A stretch of DNA of 64,000 bases from NCBI GenBank assembly GCA_945883335.1, contig CAMCXI010000001.1, forward strand, positions 124,001 through 188,000, read 5' to 3'. Each line of letters opens with the position of its first letter. Within the stretch, counting starts at the first letter, position 1. The stretch comes from Candidatus Methylopumilus universalis. GTDB taxonomy: Bacteria > Pseudomonadota > Gammaproteobacteria > Burkholderiales > Methylophilaceae. Positions 36,012-43,592 of the stretch are shown piece after piece. Under the pieces are notes generated by a model, which worked only from the letters and a program-made list of their open reading frames with translations, was not told the origin of the DNA and searched no databases. The translations under genes were made by a program, and so were the position numbers.

Positions 36012-38171
36012 ATGTTACAAGCCGTCAAAACGCCAGAAGAAGCCGCTATGCAAGAAAACAATCAAAAAGAAGTGCCAATGCAATCTGTGTCATTGGACAT
36101 CTGGGACAAAAAGTATCGTCTCAAAACTAAACAAGGCGACCATGTTGATCAAAACATGGACGACAGCTACTCACGAGTAGCACGCGCCTTAGCTGATGTT
36201 GAAGAAGAAAATAAGCGTGCTGAGTGGCACGAAAAATTCTTGTGGGCGCTTCGCCGTGGCGCGATTCCTGCAGGCCGTATTACTTCAAATGCTGGTGCGC
36301 TTGAACATAAGCCAGCAACCAGTACCATTAATTGCACGGTATCTGGCATTGTCGAAGACAGCATGGATGGCATCTTAAATAAGGTGCATGAAGCGGGTCT
36401 TACATTAAAAGCAGGTTGCGGTATTGGTTACGAGTTTTCAACACTACGTCCAAAAGGCGCGTTCGTAGCGGGTGCTGGCGCTTATACAAGCGGTCCACTT
36501 TCATTCATGGATATCTTCGATAAGATGTGTTTTACAGTGTCATCTGCTGGTGGTCGTCGTGGCGCGCAAATGGCGACATTTGATATCTCGCATCCTGATG
36601 TCACTGACTTTATTAAAGCCAAACGCGAAGCCGGTCGTTTACGTCAATTTAATCTTTCATGCTTAATCACTAAAGAATTCATGGAAGCAGTAAAAGCTGA
36701 TGCTGAATGGAAACTTGCATTCCCTGTGACTTCAAAAGAAGCAACTGTTGATGCGCTAGATACTAAAGATGAAACCCAAGTGGTTTGGCGCGAATGGCCA
36801 ATTAGAGATAAATACCTCACACGTGAATCAGATGGTAAAACAGCTTGCCGCGTTTACAAAACAATCAAGGCGCGTCGTTTGTGGGATGTGATTATGTCTT
36901 CAACATACGATTTTGCTGAGCCAGGCTTTATCTTGATTGACCGCGTAAACGAAATGAACAACAACTGGTTCTGCGAAAACATCCGCGCAACGAATCCATG
37001 CGGTGAGCAACCATTGCCACCTTATGGCGCTTGCTTGTTGGGCTCTGTAAATTTAACTAAATTCGTACGCAATCCATTTACCGACCAAGCAACATTTGAT
37101 TGGGATGAGTATCGCCAAGTGGTTGCGATCTTCACGCGTATGCTCGATAACGTCGTCGAAATTAACGGTTTGCCGCTAGAACAGCAACGTGCGGAAATTG
37201 CCCGCAAACGTCGTCACGGTATGGGTTATTTAGGCCTAGGTTCAACGCTCACCATGTTGAAAATGAAATACGGTGAAGAGGCGTCAGTGGCGTTCACAGA
37301 AGAAGTCACTAAAGTAATGGCTGAAACAGGCTGGGAAATCGGCATTGATCTGGCAAAAGAAAAAGGCGCTGCACCTATCATGGAAGAAGAGTTCGTGGTG
37401 ACAGGTGACATGCTTTCAAAACGTCCAGAAATGGTGAAGGATGGCTTTAAGCTTGGTGATAAGGTCAAAGGCAAAGTGTTGATGGGCACATATAGTCGCT
37501 ACATGCAGCAGTTCCCAGAAGCTTTACGTAAACAAATCGCCAAAACAGGCGTGCGTTTTAGCCACCATAGCTCAATTGCTCCAACAGGCACGATTTCACT
37601 TTCATTAGCCAACAACGCAAGTAACGGTATTGAGCCATCATTCGCTCACCATTACGCACGTAACGTGATTCGTGAAGGTAAAAAATCAAAAGAGAAAGTG
37701 GACGTATTCTCATACGAGCTATTGGCTTATCGCGAGTTAATCAATAGCAAAGCGATGCCATTTAGTGAATCAGAAGATGAGAAGTTGCCAGAATACTTCT
37801 TAGACTCATCGACTATTCAAGCCAAAGCGCACGTGGATATTCAAGCGGCTGCGCAAAAATGGATTGATAGCTCAATCTCAAAAACCATCAACGTACCAAC
37901 AGATTATGATTTTGCAGATTTCAAAAACATCTATCTTTACGCTTACGACAAAGGTTTGAAAGGTTGTACTACTTTCCGCTTTAACCCGGAAGCTTTCCAA
38001 GGCGTATTGGTCACAGAAAAAGACTTAGAAAACACCAGCTACAAATTCACGCTAGAAGATGGCACTGTAGTTGAGGTGAAGGGTAACGAAGAGATTGAAT
38101 ATGACGGTGAAATGCACTCAGCCGCCAATCTATACGACGCCCTAAAAGAAGGTTACTACGGCAAGTTTTAA
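36012..38171 (+). CDS. nrdJ: Adenosylcobalamin-dependent (class II) ribonucleotide reductase, large part NrdJa
   Basis: A 719-residue class II reductase reducing ribonucleotides with a B12-derived radical, with no need for oxygen. Core features are STINCTVSG, GCGIGYEFS, the NLSCL and NPCGEQPLPPYGAC active-site segments (redox and thiyl cysteines), and the C-terminal barrel SIAPTGTISL. The C-terminal redox tail is not here but in the next gene, the split NrdJa/NrdJb layout known in Pseudomonas aeruginosa. SD AGGGAAG at 6 nt. Confidence 0.94.
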   Translation: MLQAVKTPEEAAMQENNQKEVPMQSVSLDIWDKKYRLKTKQGDHVDQNMDDSYSRVARALADVEEENKRAEWHEKFLWALRRGAIPAGRITSNAGALEHKPATSTINCTVSGIVEDSMDGILNKVHEAGLTLKAGCGIGYEFSTLRPKGAFVAGAGAYTSGPLSFMDIFDKMCFTVSSAGGRRGAQMATFDISHPDVTDFIKAKREAGRLRQFNLSCLITKEFMEAVKADAEWKLAFPVTSKEATVDALDTKDETQVVWREWPIRDKYLTRESDGKTACRVYKTIKARRLWDVIMSSTYDFAEPGFILIDRVNEMNNNWFCENIRATNPCGEQPLPPYGACLLGSVNLTKFVRNPFTDQATFDWDEYRQVVAIFTRMLDNVVEINGLPLEQQRAEIARKRRHGMGYLGLGSTLTMLKMKYGEEASVAFTEEVTKVMAETGWEIGIDLAKEKGAAPIMEEEFVVTGDMLSKRPEMVKDGFKLGDKVKGKVLMGTYSRYMQQFPEALRKQIAKTGVRFSHHSSIAPTGTISLSLANNASNGIEPSFAHHYARNVIREGKKSKEKVDVFSYELLAYRELINSKAMPFSESEDEKLPEYFLDSSTIQAKAHVDIQAAAQKWIDSSISKTINVPTDYDFADFKNIYLYAYDKGLKGCTTFRFNPEAFQGVLVTEKDLENTSYKFTLEDGTVVEVKGNEEIEYDGEMHSAANLYDALKEGYYGKF

Positions 38172-38228
38172 TATTAAAAAATCCTAATATTAAAACCGTA
38201 TAACTGAAAAAATTAAAGAGAGAACAAC

Positions 38229-38930
38229 ATGGCAATTAAAATTGAAAAGAAAATCACAGGCTTCGGCTTAGTGACTGAAGAAGACAAAGCAAAGGCAGCG
38301 GAAGTCGCCGCTGCGCCAGTCCAATCAGCAACTATCGTGCAAATGGGCGAGCCACTTAGCCGCCCAGATAAATTGGTAGGCAACACCTACAAAATTAAAA
38401 CCCCAGTGACTGAGCATGCGTTATACATCACCATTAACGACGTCGTGATGAACGAAGGCACACCACAAGAGCACCGCCGTCCATTTGAGATTTTTATTAA
38501 CTCAAAAAACATGGACCATTTCCAATGGATCGTTGCCCTCACCCGCGTGATGTCAGCCGTATTCCGTAAAGGTGGCGATGTGACTTTCTTGGTAGAAGAG
38601 CTACATAGCGTGTTTGATCCAAGTGGTGGCTACTTTAAAAAAGGTGGCAAATACATCCCTAGTCTAGTGGCTGAAATCGGTGAAGTGGTTGAACAACACT
38701 TACAAGAAATCGGCATGCTTAAAAAAGCTGGCTTAGATGAACACCAACAAAAGCTAGTGGCTGAAAAGAAAAAAGAGTTTTTAGAAAAACATGCCAAATC
38801 TGGTGGCGATGAAAATGCAGAAGGTTTCCCAGCAGGCGCACAGCTTTGTGCCAAATGCAGCACCAAAGCTGCGATTATTATGGATGGCTGCCTCACCTGT
38901 CTCAATTGTGGCGAGAGCAAATGCGGTTAA
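38229..38930 (+). CDS. nrdJ: Class II ribonucleotide reductase small part NrdJb (TSCPD domain, zinc-ribbon tail)
   Basis: A 233-residue protein with the TSCPD domain (residues about 40-160: ALYITINDVV, EIFINSKNMDH, ALTRVMSAVFRKGGD) and a cysteine-rich tail (CAKCSTKA...CLTCLNCGESKCG) that acts as the redox shuttle and zinc ribbon of NrdJ. It starts 57 bp after NrdJa. The last CxxC-containing residues should re-reduce the active-site disulfide. Confidence 0.93.
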   Translation: MAIKIEKKITGFGLVTEEDKAKAAEVAAAPVQSATIVQMGEPLSRPDKLVGNTYKIKTPVTEHALYITINDVVMNEGTPQEHRRPFEIFINSKNMDHFQWIVALTRVMSAVFRKGGDVTFLVEELHSVFDPSGGYFKKGGKYIPSLVAEIGEVVEQHLQEIGMLKKAGLDEHQQKLVAEKKKEFLEKHAKSGGDENAEGFPAGAQLCAKCSTKAAIIMDGCLTCLNCGESKCG

Positions 38931-38955
38931 TCAAAGCCTAGGTTGATGCAAAATA

Positions 38956-38979
38956 AAAACCCGCCTAGGCGGGTTTTTT
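38956..38979. terminator. Terminator after nrdJb
   Basis: The 18-nt palindrome AACCCGCCTAGGCGGGTT is followed by T6 on the plus strand and has A-rich flank on the other side, so it can act in both directions. Confidence 0.9.
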
Positions 38980-39003
38980 GTTGATAAGCGATTAAAATAA
39001 AAA

Positions 39004-39102
39004 TGTTAGTGCAGTGAATAAGGTAGTAAGTTTGGGTAACCAGATGGATGAGCCGTCATTGACTTAGTGTGACCCTGCCGATATAGATTAAGCGCACTAA
39101 CA
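39004..39102 (-). other. Candidate structured RNA element closed by a 9-bp stem
   Basis: TGTTAGTGC at 39004-39012 and GCACTAACA at 39094-39102 are perfect complements and enclose 81 nt. The element is boxed between two strong terminators (38956-38979 and 39137-39170) downstream of pqqA and of nrdJb. It overlaps a small ORF on the minus strand. It could be a small RNA, a mobile repeat, or chance. Confidence 0.4.
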
Positions 39103-39110
39103 CCTTTCAT
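39006..39110 (-). CDS. Candidate 34-residue small protein downstream of pqqA
   Basis: The minus strand from ATG 39110 to TAA 39008-39006 encodes a 34-residue peptide containing LNLYRQGHTKSM and HPSGYPNLLPYSLH. No family is recognised. SD is weak (AAGAG about 9 nt upstream). It shares its DNA with the inverted-repeat element, so it may be a by-product of that structure. Confidence 0.25.
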   Translation of the reverse strand: MKGVSALNLYRQGHTKSMTAHPSGYPNLLPYSLH

Positions 39111-39136
39111 CTAGAGTAGCTCTTAAGCGCTAGGCA

Positions 39137-39170
39137 ATAAAAAAGGAACCATCAAGGTTCCTTTTTTATT
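39137..39170. terminator. Bidirectional terminator downstream of pqqA
   Basis: AAAAAAGGAACC and GGTTCCTTTTTT form a perfect 12-bp stem around ATCAA. On the minus strand it terminates pqqA 43 bp after its stop. Confidence 0.92.
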
Positions 39171-39212
39171 TTTACGAATGAAGATGAGTGAGTTCGATAA
39201 GCAATCTGTGAA

Positions 39213-39284
39213 TTATTTGTTCATTACGTACATTGTTACTTCAAAGCCGAAACGCATTTCTGTCGCTGCTGGTTTAGTCCACAT
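39213..39284 (-). CDS. pqqA: Pyrroloquinoline quinone precursor peptide PqqA
   Basis: A 23-residue peptide (starts MWTKPAATEMRF, ends VMNK) with the diagnostic Glu15-Val-Thr-Met-Tyr19, whose Glu and Tyr side chains become PQQ. The N-terminal W-TKP and the GFEVTMY core match PqqA. AAGGAG 7 nt upstream is a very strong SD. PqqE/PqqD act on it to build the cofactor of methanol dehydrogenases. No pqqBCDE genes lie within this window, so pqqA is separate from them. It has its own terminator. Confidence 0.93.
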   Translation of the reverse strand: MWTKPAATEMRFGFEVTMYVMNK

Positions 39285-39432
39285 GGTAAAACTCCTTAAT
39301 GATTGTTTTATAAGTGCCTCAGAACAATTATTATTTTACGGAGTGAACGTGGCGCTGTCATTGTAAGCGTCATTAAGCTTGCCTAGTGATTATCATGAAA
39401 AGCATTTTACACAGCGAAGATTTTTACACTGT

Positions 39433-39759
39433 TTATAAGCCGATTTTAAGTTTAATGCGGCGTAAAATCTGCGTGAGCGCGTTGCCATCAAGCTTATAGT
39501 GCTTGTGTAGTGGCTTTTTCACTTCCCAGCTTGCTTTAAGACCTGCAGGGAATGTTACTAAGTCACCTTTGCCAAACTTCACTGGCTTTCCACCCTCTGG
39601 GGTAATCACACATTCGCCTTCTAAGATGTAGGCGATTTCTTGCTCTGGAAATACCCAGGGAAATACTGACACTTCTTTTTCCCAAGTCGGCCATTTTGCG
39701 ACATTGAGGTTATCGAGTGTGCTTTGTGCTGGTTTTTTCTCTACGAAGATGTTTTGCAT
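39433..39759 (-). CDS. Small cupin-domain protein (DUF861/cupin_3-like)
   Basis: A 108-residue single-domain cupin. EIAYILEGECVITPEGG and FGKGDLVTFPAGLKASWEV give both halves of the barrel, but the usual His pair is largely missing, so metal binding is uncertain. The substrate is unknown. Confidence 0.8.
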   Translation of the reverse strand: MQNIFVEKKPAQSTLDNLNVAKWPTWEKEVSVFPWVFPEQEIAYILEGECVITPEGGKPVKFGKGDLVTFPAGLKASWEVKKPLHKHYKLDGNALTQILRRIKLKIGL

Positions 39760-39842
39760 ATATGCCTTTGTAAATGGGGTTGCAGTAATGACGAGAAGCC
39801 TATTTTAACTGATATGCACTGTCACAAGTTTGTGGATATTTT

Positions 39843-39877
39843 TAATGTTGTCATTGGGTCAACATTAGGATTAAACT
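39843..39877 (+). promoter_or_regulatory. Candidate operator and promoter for the zinc-ribbon gene
   Basis: TAATGTTG (39843-39850) and CAACATTA (39860-39867) form a perfect inverted repeat with a 9-nt spacer. TTGTCA (39848-39853) and TAAACT (39872-39877) could be -35 and -10 at 18-bp spacing, so the repeat would cover the promoter. Confidence 0.4.
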
Positions 39878-39921
39878 TTACAGACAAAGACGTTGAGTAA
39901 GGCTTTAATTGGAGGTCAGGT

Positions 39922-40134
39922 ATGGATAACAAATACGCACTTGGCATTACAAAAGTTGCCACAGAACATCATGAGACTGTGCATAAGTCAGCAGTGCCCA
40001 GGGTTTGTAAGTTTTGTGAAAGTACAAGCTTGGTGCTATGCCCAACGATGCATGATCATCAGTGTTCAGCGTGTGGTGAGTGGCAGCAGGATGTAGAAAA
40101 AAGCTATGCAACGGGTAGAAGTAGCGAATATTAA
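39922..40134 (+). CDS. Small zinc-ribbon protein
   Basis: A 70-residue protein with an N-terminal helix and two cysteine pairs, CKFC and CSAC, plus CPTMHDHQ between them, a likely zinc ribbon. SD GGAGG with 6-nt spacing supports ATG 39922; an overlapping frame starting 39893 is not supported. Function unknown. It is convergent with the MFS exporter gene, 6 bp away. Confidence 0.8.
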   Translation: MDNKYALGITKVATEHHETVHKSAVPRVCKFCESTSLVLCPTMHDHQCSACGEWQQDVEKSYATGRSSEY

Positions 40135-40140
40135 CCTGCG

Positions 40141-41406
40141 CTATTTTTCGTGAACATCTGCTTCTAAATGCTTTAAGTTAAGTCTCCGCAACTTAGGGGC
40201 CAGTGCGGCGGTGGTCGCCACTACGCCCAGCGTCATTAAGCCGCCAAATATCACCGATGGAATTAAACCCATCACCCTCGCCATCAGGCCAGATTCAAAA
40301 GCGCCGAATTCGTTTGAAGAGCCAATAAATAAGCCATTGATAGAGGCTACTCTGCCACGCATGTGGTCTGGTGTGGCAAGTTGCATAATGGTGCTGCGTA
40401 GCACAACTGAAACGCCATCAAACACACCTGAAAGCATCAAGAGCACTGCCGCAAACCAGAAATGTGGCGTGACTGCAAAAGCGATGATGCAAACGCCAAA
40501 GCCTGCGACAGAAAACAACAACCATTTACCAGCGTTTTCATAAATTGGATGCTTAGCTAAATAGGCACCAGTAATAATTGCGCCGATGGCTGGGGAGGCT
40601 CGTAAAATCCCAAGGCCTTCTGGGCCATAGTGATAAACATCGTGAATAAAAGCCGGAAGCATCGCCACTGCGCCACCAAACAGCACTGCAAACATATCAA
40701 GCGCTTGGCCGCTCAAAATCACTTGGTGGTTATATACAAAACGTACCCCTTCGGCGATACCAGAAAAAATCGCTTTTTCTGAGACCACTTTGGGGGGGTG
40801 TACTTCAAGTGTGAGTAGCGCAATACCAGATGCGCAGGCTAAGCAAGCGGAGACCAAATAAGACACTTGCAAGCTAGTCCAGCCAACCAAAATTCCGCCA
40901 ATTGCTGGGCCTGTGATTAGACCAAATTGAAATGCGGCACTACCGATGCTGGCACCTTTTGCATATTCTTGGCGTGACATGATGGAGGCGAAAATTGCGC
41001 TGTAAGTCGGCGCAATAAAAGCACGTGCTAAACCAATCAAAGCGATTGCTCCGTAAATCCATAGCGTTGGGTCGCCCGATAATCTACCTTCTGTGATTGC
41101 ATAAATTAACAAGGCGGAAAGCATGAGCGTGAATGAAGAACTCACACCAAAGTTGCGCCTTGAGTAATGGTCTACCGCATAGCCTGCAAATAAGGCCGTG
41201 CAAAAGTAAGGGATGATTTCAGCAAGACCAATTAAGCCAAGCGAAAGTGGATCGTGTGTGATTTGGTATAAATGCCAGCCCACGACCACCGCCATGATTT
41301 GGTAGGACAGCACCATTAACACGCGATAACTGAGCAGCTTGAAGAAACTCAAATTGCGCAGCGGATTAGCACTTTGATGTGCTGACTGTTGGGTATTTTT
41401 AACCAT
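40141..41406 (-). CDS. MFS exporter (MFS_3/EntS-like family)
   Basis: About 421 residues with 11-12 helices. N-terminal FFKLLSYRVLMVLSYQIMAVVVGWHLY, DHYSRRNFGV loop, and SGVFDGVSVVLRSTIMQLATPDHMRGRVASIN are typical of MFS_3 drug/siderophore exporters. It follows the 2OG dioxygenase with a 4-bp gap, so it may export the hydroxylated amino acid; that is inference from context. ATG 41406 is preferred over TTG 41409. Confidence 0.88.
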   Translation of the reverse strand: MVKNTQQSAHQSANPLRNLSFFKLLSYRVLMVLSYQIMAVVVGWHLYQITHDPLSLGLIGLAEIIPYFCTALFAGYAVDHYSRRNFGVSSSFTLMLSALLIYAITEGRLSGDPTLWIYGAIALIGLARAFIAPTYSAIFASIMSRQEYAKGASIGSAAFQFGLITGPAIGGILVGWTSLQVSYLVSACLACASGIALLTLEVHPPKVVSEKAIFSGIAEGVRFVYNHQVILSGQALDMFAVLFGGAVAMLPAFIHDVYHYGPEGLGILRASPAIGAIITGAYLAKHPIYENAGKWLLFSVAGFGVCIIAFAVTPHFWFAAVLLMLSGVFDGVSVVLRSTIMQLATPDHMRGRVASINGLFIGSSNEFGAFESGLMARVMGLIPSVIFGGLMTLGVVATTAALAPKLRRLNLKHLEADVHEK

Positions 41407-41410
41407 CAAT

Positions 41411-42160
41411 TTACTGCTGATGTTTTTTGAAAGTGACCACTAACACGTCGCGATAAGCAGGCTGTGTGGGGACTATTGGCACGATGGGGGTTACTCCGTG
41501 CATGCAGCGGTGATCGTTGACAATCGCAACATCCAAAGGCTCTGTGAGCGTAAAACTATCTAAATTTTTGTGTTCTAAATCATGCATGGTAGTAGTGCCG
41601 CTCGAAATGTTTTGGCGTTTCACCATCATCACCAATACAAAATCTACGCCGTCTCGATGCACACCTTCTGGCGTTGGTTTGCCCAAAGATTTGTCGTTTG
41701 CTTCAATACGGAATTGGTGACACTCAATGTGCCAATGTGTATTGGGCATTAGCTCACTAAATACTGTTTGGCAAAATTTCAGCACGGATTGCATGCTGTG
41801 GCTTTGAATGGTGCTTGCTTTTATCGCCTCAAAGTCGCGCGCAATGCCACCATTTAAGGTGTTGTAATTTAAGCTTTGGTAATGTGGCTGATGTGGCTCT
41901 AAGACGATTTCGCTGGTGCCTGATTGCGCATTTAAAACCGCATAACGGCGCCGGCGATAACGACCACCATCGGCCATGTGTTCATCTAGCGGCATCTCAT
42001 TCCAGCTATCGGCAAACTGATGCCAATCACTCAATGCCTCAGCTGACTGCGCTAAAAGCCAAGCTTGCATTGCTGCGCTTGGACAAAAGCTAAAGCCTGT
42101 TTTTGCAACTGTCGCGAGTAAATCTTCACGCAGTTTGAGCAATGGTTGTGTAGATGACAA
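41411..42160 (-). CDS. 2-oxoglutarate/Fe(II)-dependent dioxygenase, amino-acid hydroxylase (PF10014-like)
   Basis: A 249-residue protein of the 2OG-Fe dioxygenase family that contains L-isoleucine 4-dioxygenase and related free-amino-acid hydroxylases. The HxD metal pair is in GVHRDGVDF and the distal His in CMHGVTPI, followed by DVLVVTF. From memory, a Methylobacillus homologue hydroxylates methionine and similar side chains. The exporter gene directly downstream supports a hydroxy-amino-acid product. Substrate unproven. Confidence 0.85.
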   Translation of the reverse strand: MSSTQPLLKLREDLLATVAKTGFSFCPSAAMQAWLLAQSAEALSDWHQFADSWNEMPLDEHMADGGRYRRRRYAVLNAQSGTSEIVLEPHQPHYQSLNYNTLNGGIARDFEAIKASTIQSHSMQSVLKFCQTVFSELMPNTHWHIECHQFRIEANDKSLGKPTPEGVHRDGVDFVLVMMVKRQNISSGTTTMHDLEHKNLDSFTLTEPLDVAIVNDHRCMHGVTPIVPIVPTQPAYRDVLVVTFKKHQQ

Positions 42161-42270
42161 AGTGATATTTTTCCGAGAAAGAATGTTGTGCTGATTAGGC
42201 GTAATAATTAAACCAAATCCAACATGATAGCGAATAGACTGAGATATATAAAAATAATTTCAGCATTATT

Positions 42271-42292
42271 TTTTGATCGATCAAAATATAAT
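42271..42292 (+). promoter_or_regulatory. 16-bp palindrome abutting a perfect -10, upstream of the LplT-like gene
   Basis: TTTTGATCGATCAAAA (42271-42286) is immediately followed by TATAAT (42287-42292). The -35 region is weak. A repressor at this site would block the promoter. The FNR-like look fails because the half-sites are 2 rather than 4 bp apart. Confidence 0.5.
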
Positions 42293-42318
42293 GGCGTAAC
42301 TAAATGGAGAGCGTGTGA

Positions 42319-43578
42319 ATGAGCCAGCAATTTAAGTTGATACGTGAAAAGCGTTTTTTGCCATTTTTTTGTACCCAATTTTTGGGTGCACTTAATGACA
42401 ATGTTTTTAAAACGGCTTTCATTACCATGGCGGTATTCCACAAGGCCGATTTAACCAATGTGAATGGTGCGGTGCTTGCTACCTTATTACCAGGCATTTT
42501 TATTCTGCCATTCTTTTTGTTTTCTGCCACTGCTGGGCAAATCGCTGATAAGTGTGAAAAGTCGCAACTTATTCGATTTGTCAAAATTTTCGAAGTGTTG
42601 TTGATGCTATTTGCGGCGCTTGGTTTTGTGCTACATGTGTTTTGGCTATTGGTGTTGGCGCTCTTTATGATGGGTATGCATTCCACTTTATTTGGGCCTT
42701 TGAAATACGCTTATCTGCCTCAACATCTGGCTGAATCGGAGTTGGTTGGTGCAAACGGCATGGTAGAAATGGGTACCTTTGTGGCGATTTTGCTTGGACA
42801 AATTATCGGTGCGGGTCTAGGGATGTATCAAGGGAGTGAACTATTAACAGGCTTGTGTATTTTAAGTTTTGCGTTACTCGGCTATTACACCAGTAAGCAA
42901 ATCCCAAATTCGCCTGCGGCTGAACCTGGCCTAAAAATCAATTGGAATCCAATCACAGAAACAGGGCGTAATATCGCTTTTGTTAGGAAAAGCCAGGCTA
43001 TTTGGTTGGCGATTATTGGCATCTCTTGGTTTTGGTTTTATGGCGCAACGTTGCTTGCGCAGTTTCCTGTCTTTGCCAAAGAGTTTTTACATGGCGATGA
43101 AAGCGTTTTTATTCTCTTGCTGGCGTTATTTTCAGTCGGCGTGGGGATTGGCTCATTAATGTGCGAAAAGCTATCCAAAGGCATCGTAGAAATCGGCTTG
43201 GTACCTCTTGGTGCAATGGGCATGATGGCGTTTGGCGTGGATTTATATACGACTAGTGCGAGCGGTGTTGCTGATTGGCGCTTGCTAATGGATATTGCGT
43301 TGATTGGTTTATTTGGTGGGGTTTATATCGTGCCACTTTATGCACTGATTCAATCTCGCGCTCAGAAAACCCATCAATCTAGAGTGATTGCCGCGAATAA
43401 CATTTTGAACGCTTTTTTTATGGTGATATCGGCAGTGTTTGCGATGCTGATATTTCAGTTAGGGCTTAACATTCCGCAACTATTCTTAATCACATCGCTG
43501 ATGAATGCTCTGATGATTATTTATTTGTGTTCACGCCAGCCTGAATATTTTAGCCGCATGAAAAGCTGGCGGCTCTAG
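42319..43578 (+). CDS. LplT-like MFS transporter (lysophospholipid transporter family)
   Basis: A 419-residue protein with 12 helices. KRFLPFFCTQFLGALNDNVFK, GMHSTLFGPLKYAYLPQHL and RVIAANNILNAFFMV are hallmarks of the LplT branch, which flips lysophosphatidylethanolamine inwards for re-acylation. In many bacteria it is fused to Aas acyltransferase; here it is alone. ATG 42319 has GGAGA at 8 nt. It is convergent with prfA, 14 bp apart. Confidence 0.85.
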   Translation: MSQQFKLIREKRFLPFFCTQFLGALNDNVFKTAFITMAVFHKADLTNVNGAVLATLLPGIFILPFFLFSATAGQIADKCEKSQLIRFVKIFEVLLMLFAALGFVLHVFWLLVLALFMMGMHSTLFGPLKYAYLPQHLAESELVGANGMVEMGTFVAILLGQIIGAGLGMYQGSELLTGLCILSFALLGYYTSKQIPNSPAAEPGLKINWNPITETGRNIAFVRKSQAIWLAIIGISWFWFYGATLLAQFPVFAKEFLHGDESVFILLLALFSVGVGIGSLMCEKLSKGIVEIGLVPLGAMGMMAFGVDLYTTSASGVADWRLLMDIALIGLFGGVYIVPLYALIQSRAQKTHQSRVIAANNILNAFFMVISAVFAMLIFQLGLNIPQLFLITSLMNALMIIYLCSRQPEYFSRMKSWRL

Positions 43579-43592
43579 CCTAAAGAAAGATG

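Noticed and set aside
39178-39366. Plus-strand 62-residue frame over pqqA
   Set aside because: It starts inside the T-run of a terminator and is antisense to pqqA, which has a clear motif and strong SD.
39893-40096. Alternative 67-residue frame overlapping the zinc-ribbon gene
   Set aside because: The 39922 frame has GGAGG at ideal spacing and paired cysteines; this one has neither.
42271-42286. FNR/CRP-type box upstream of the LplT-like gene
   Set aside because: Half-sites TTGAT and ATCAA are separated by 2 rather than 4 bases.
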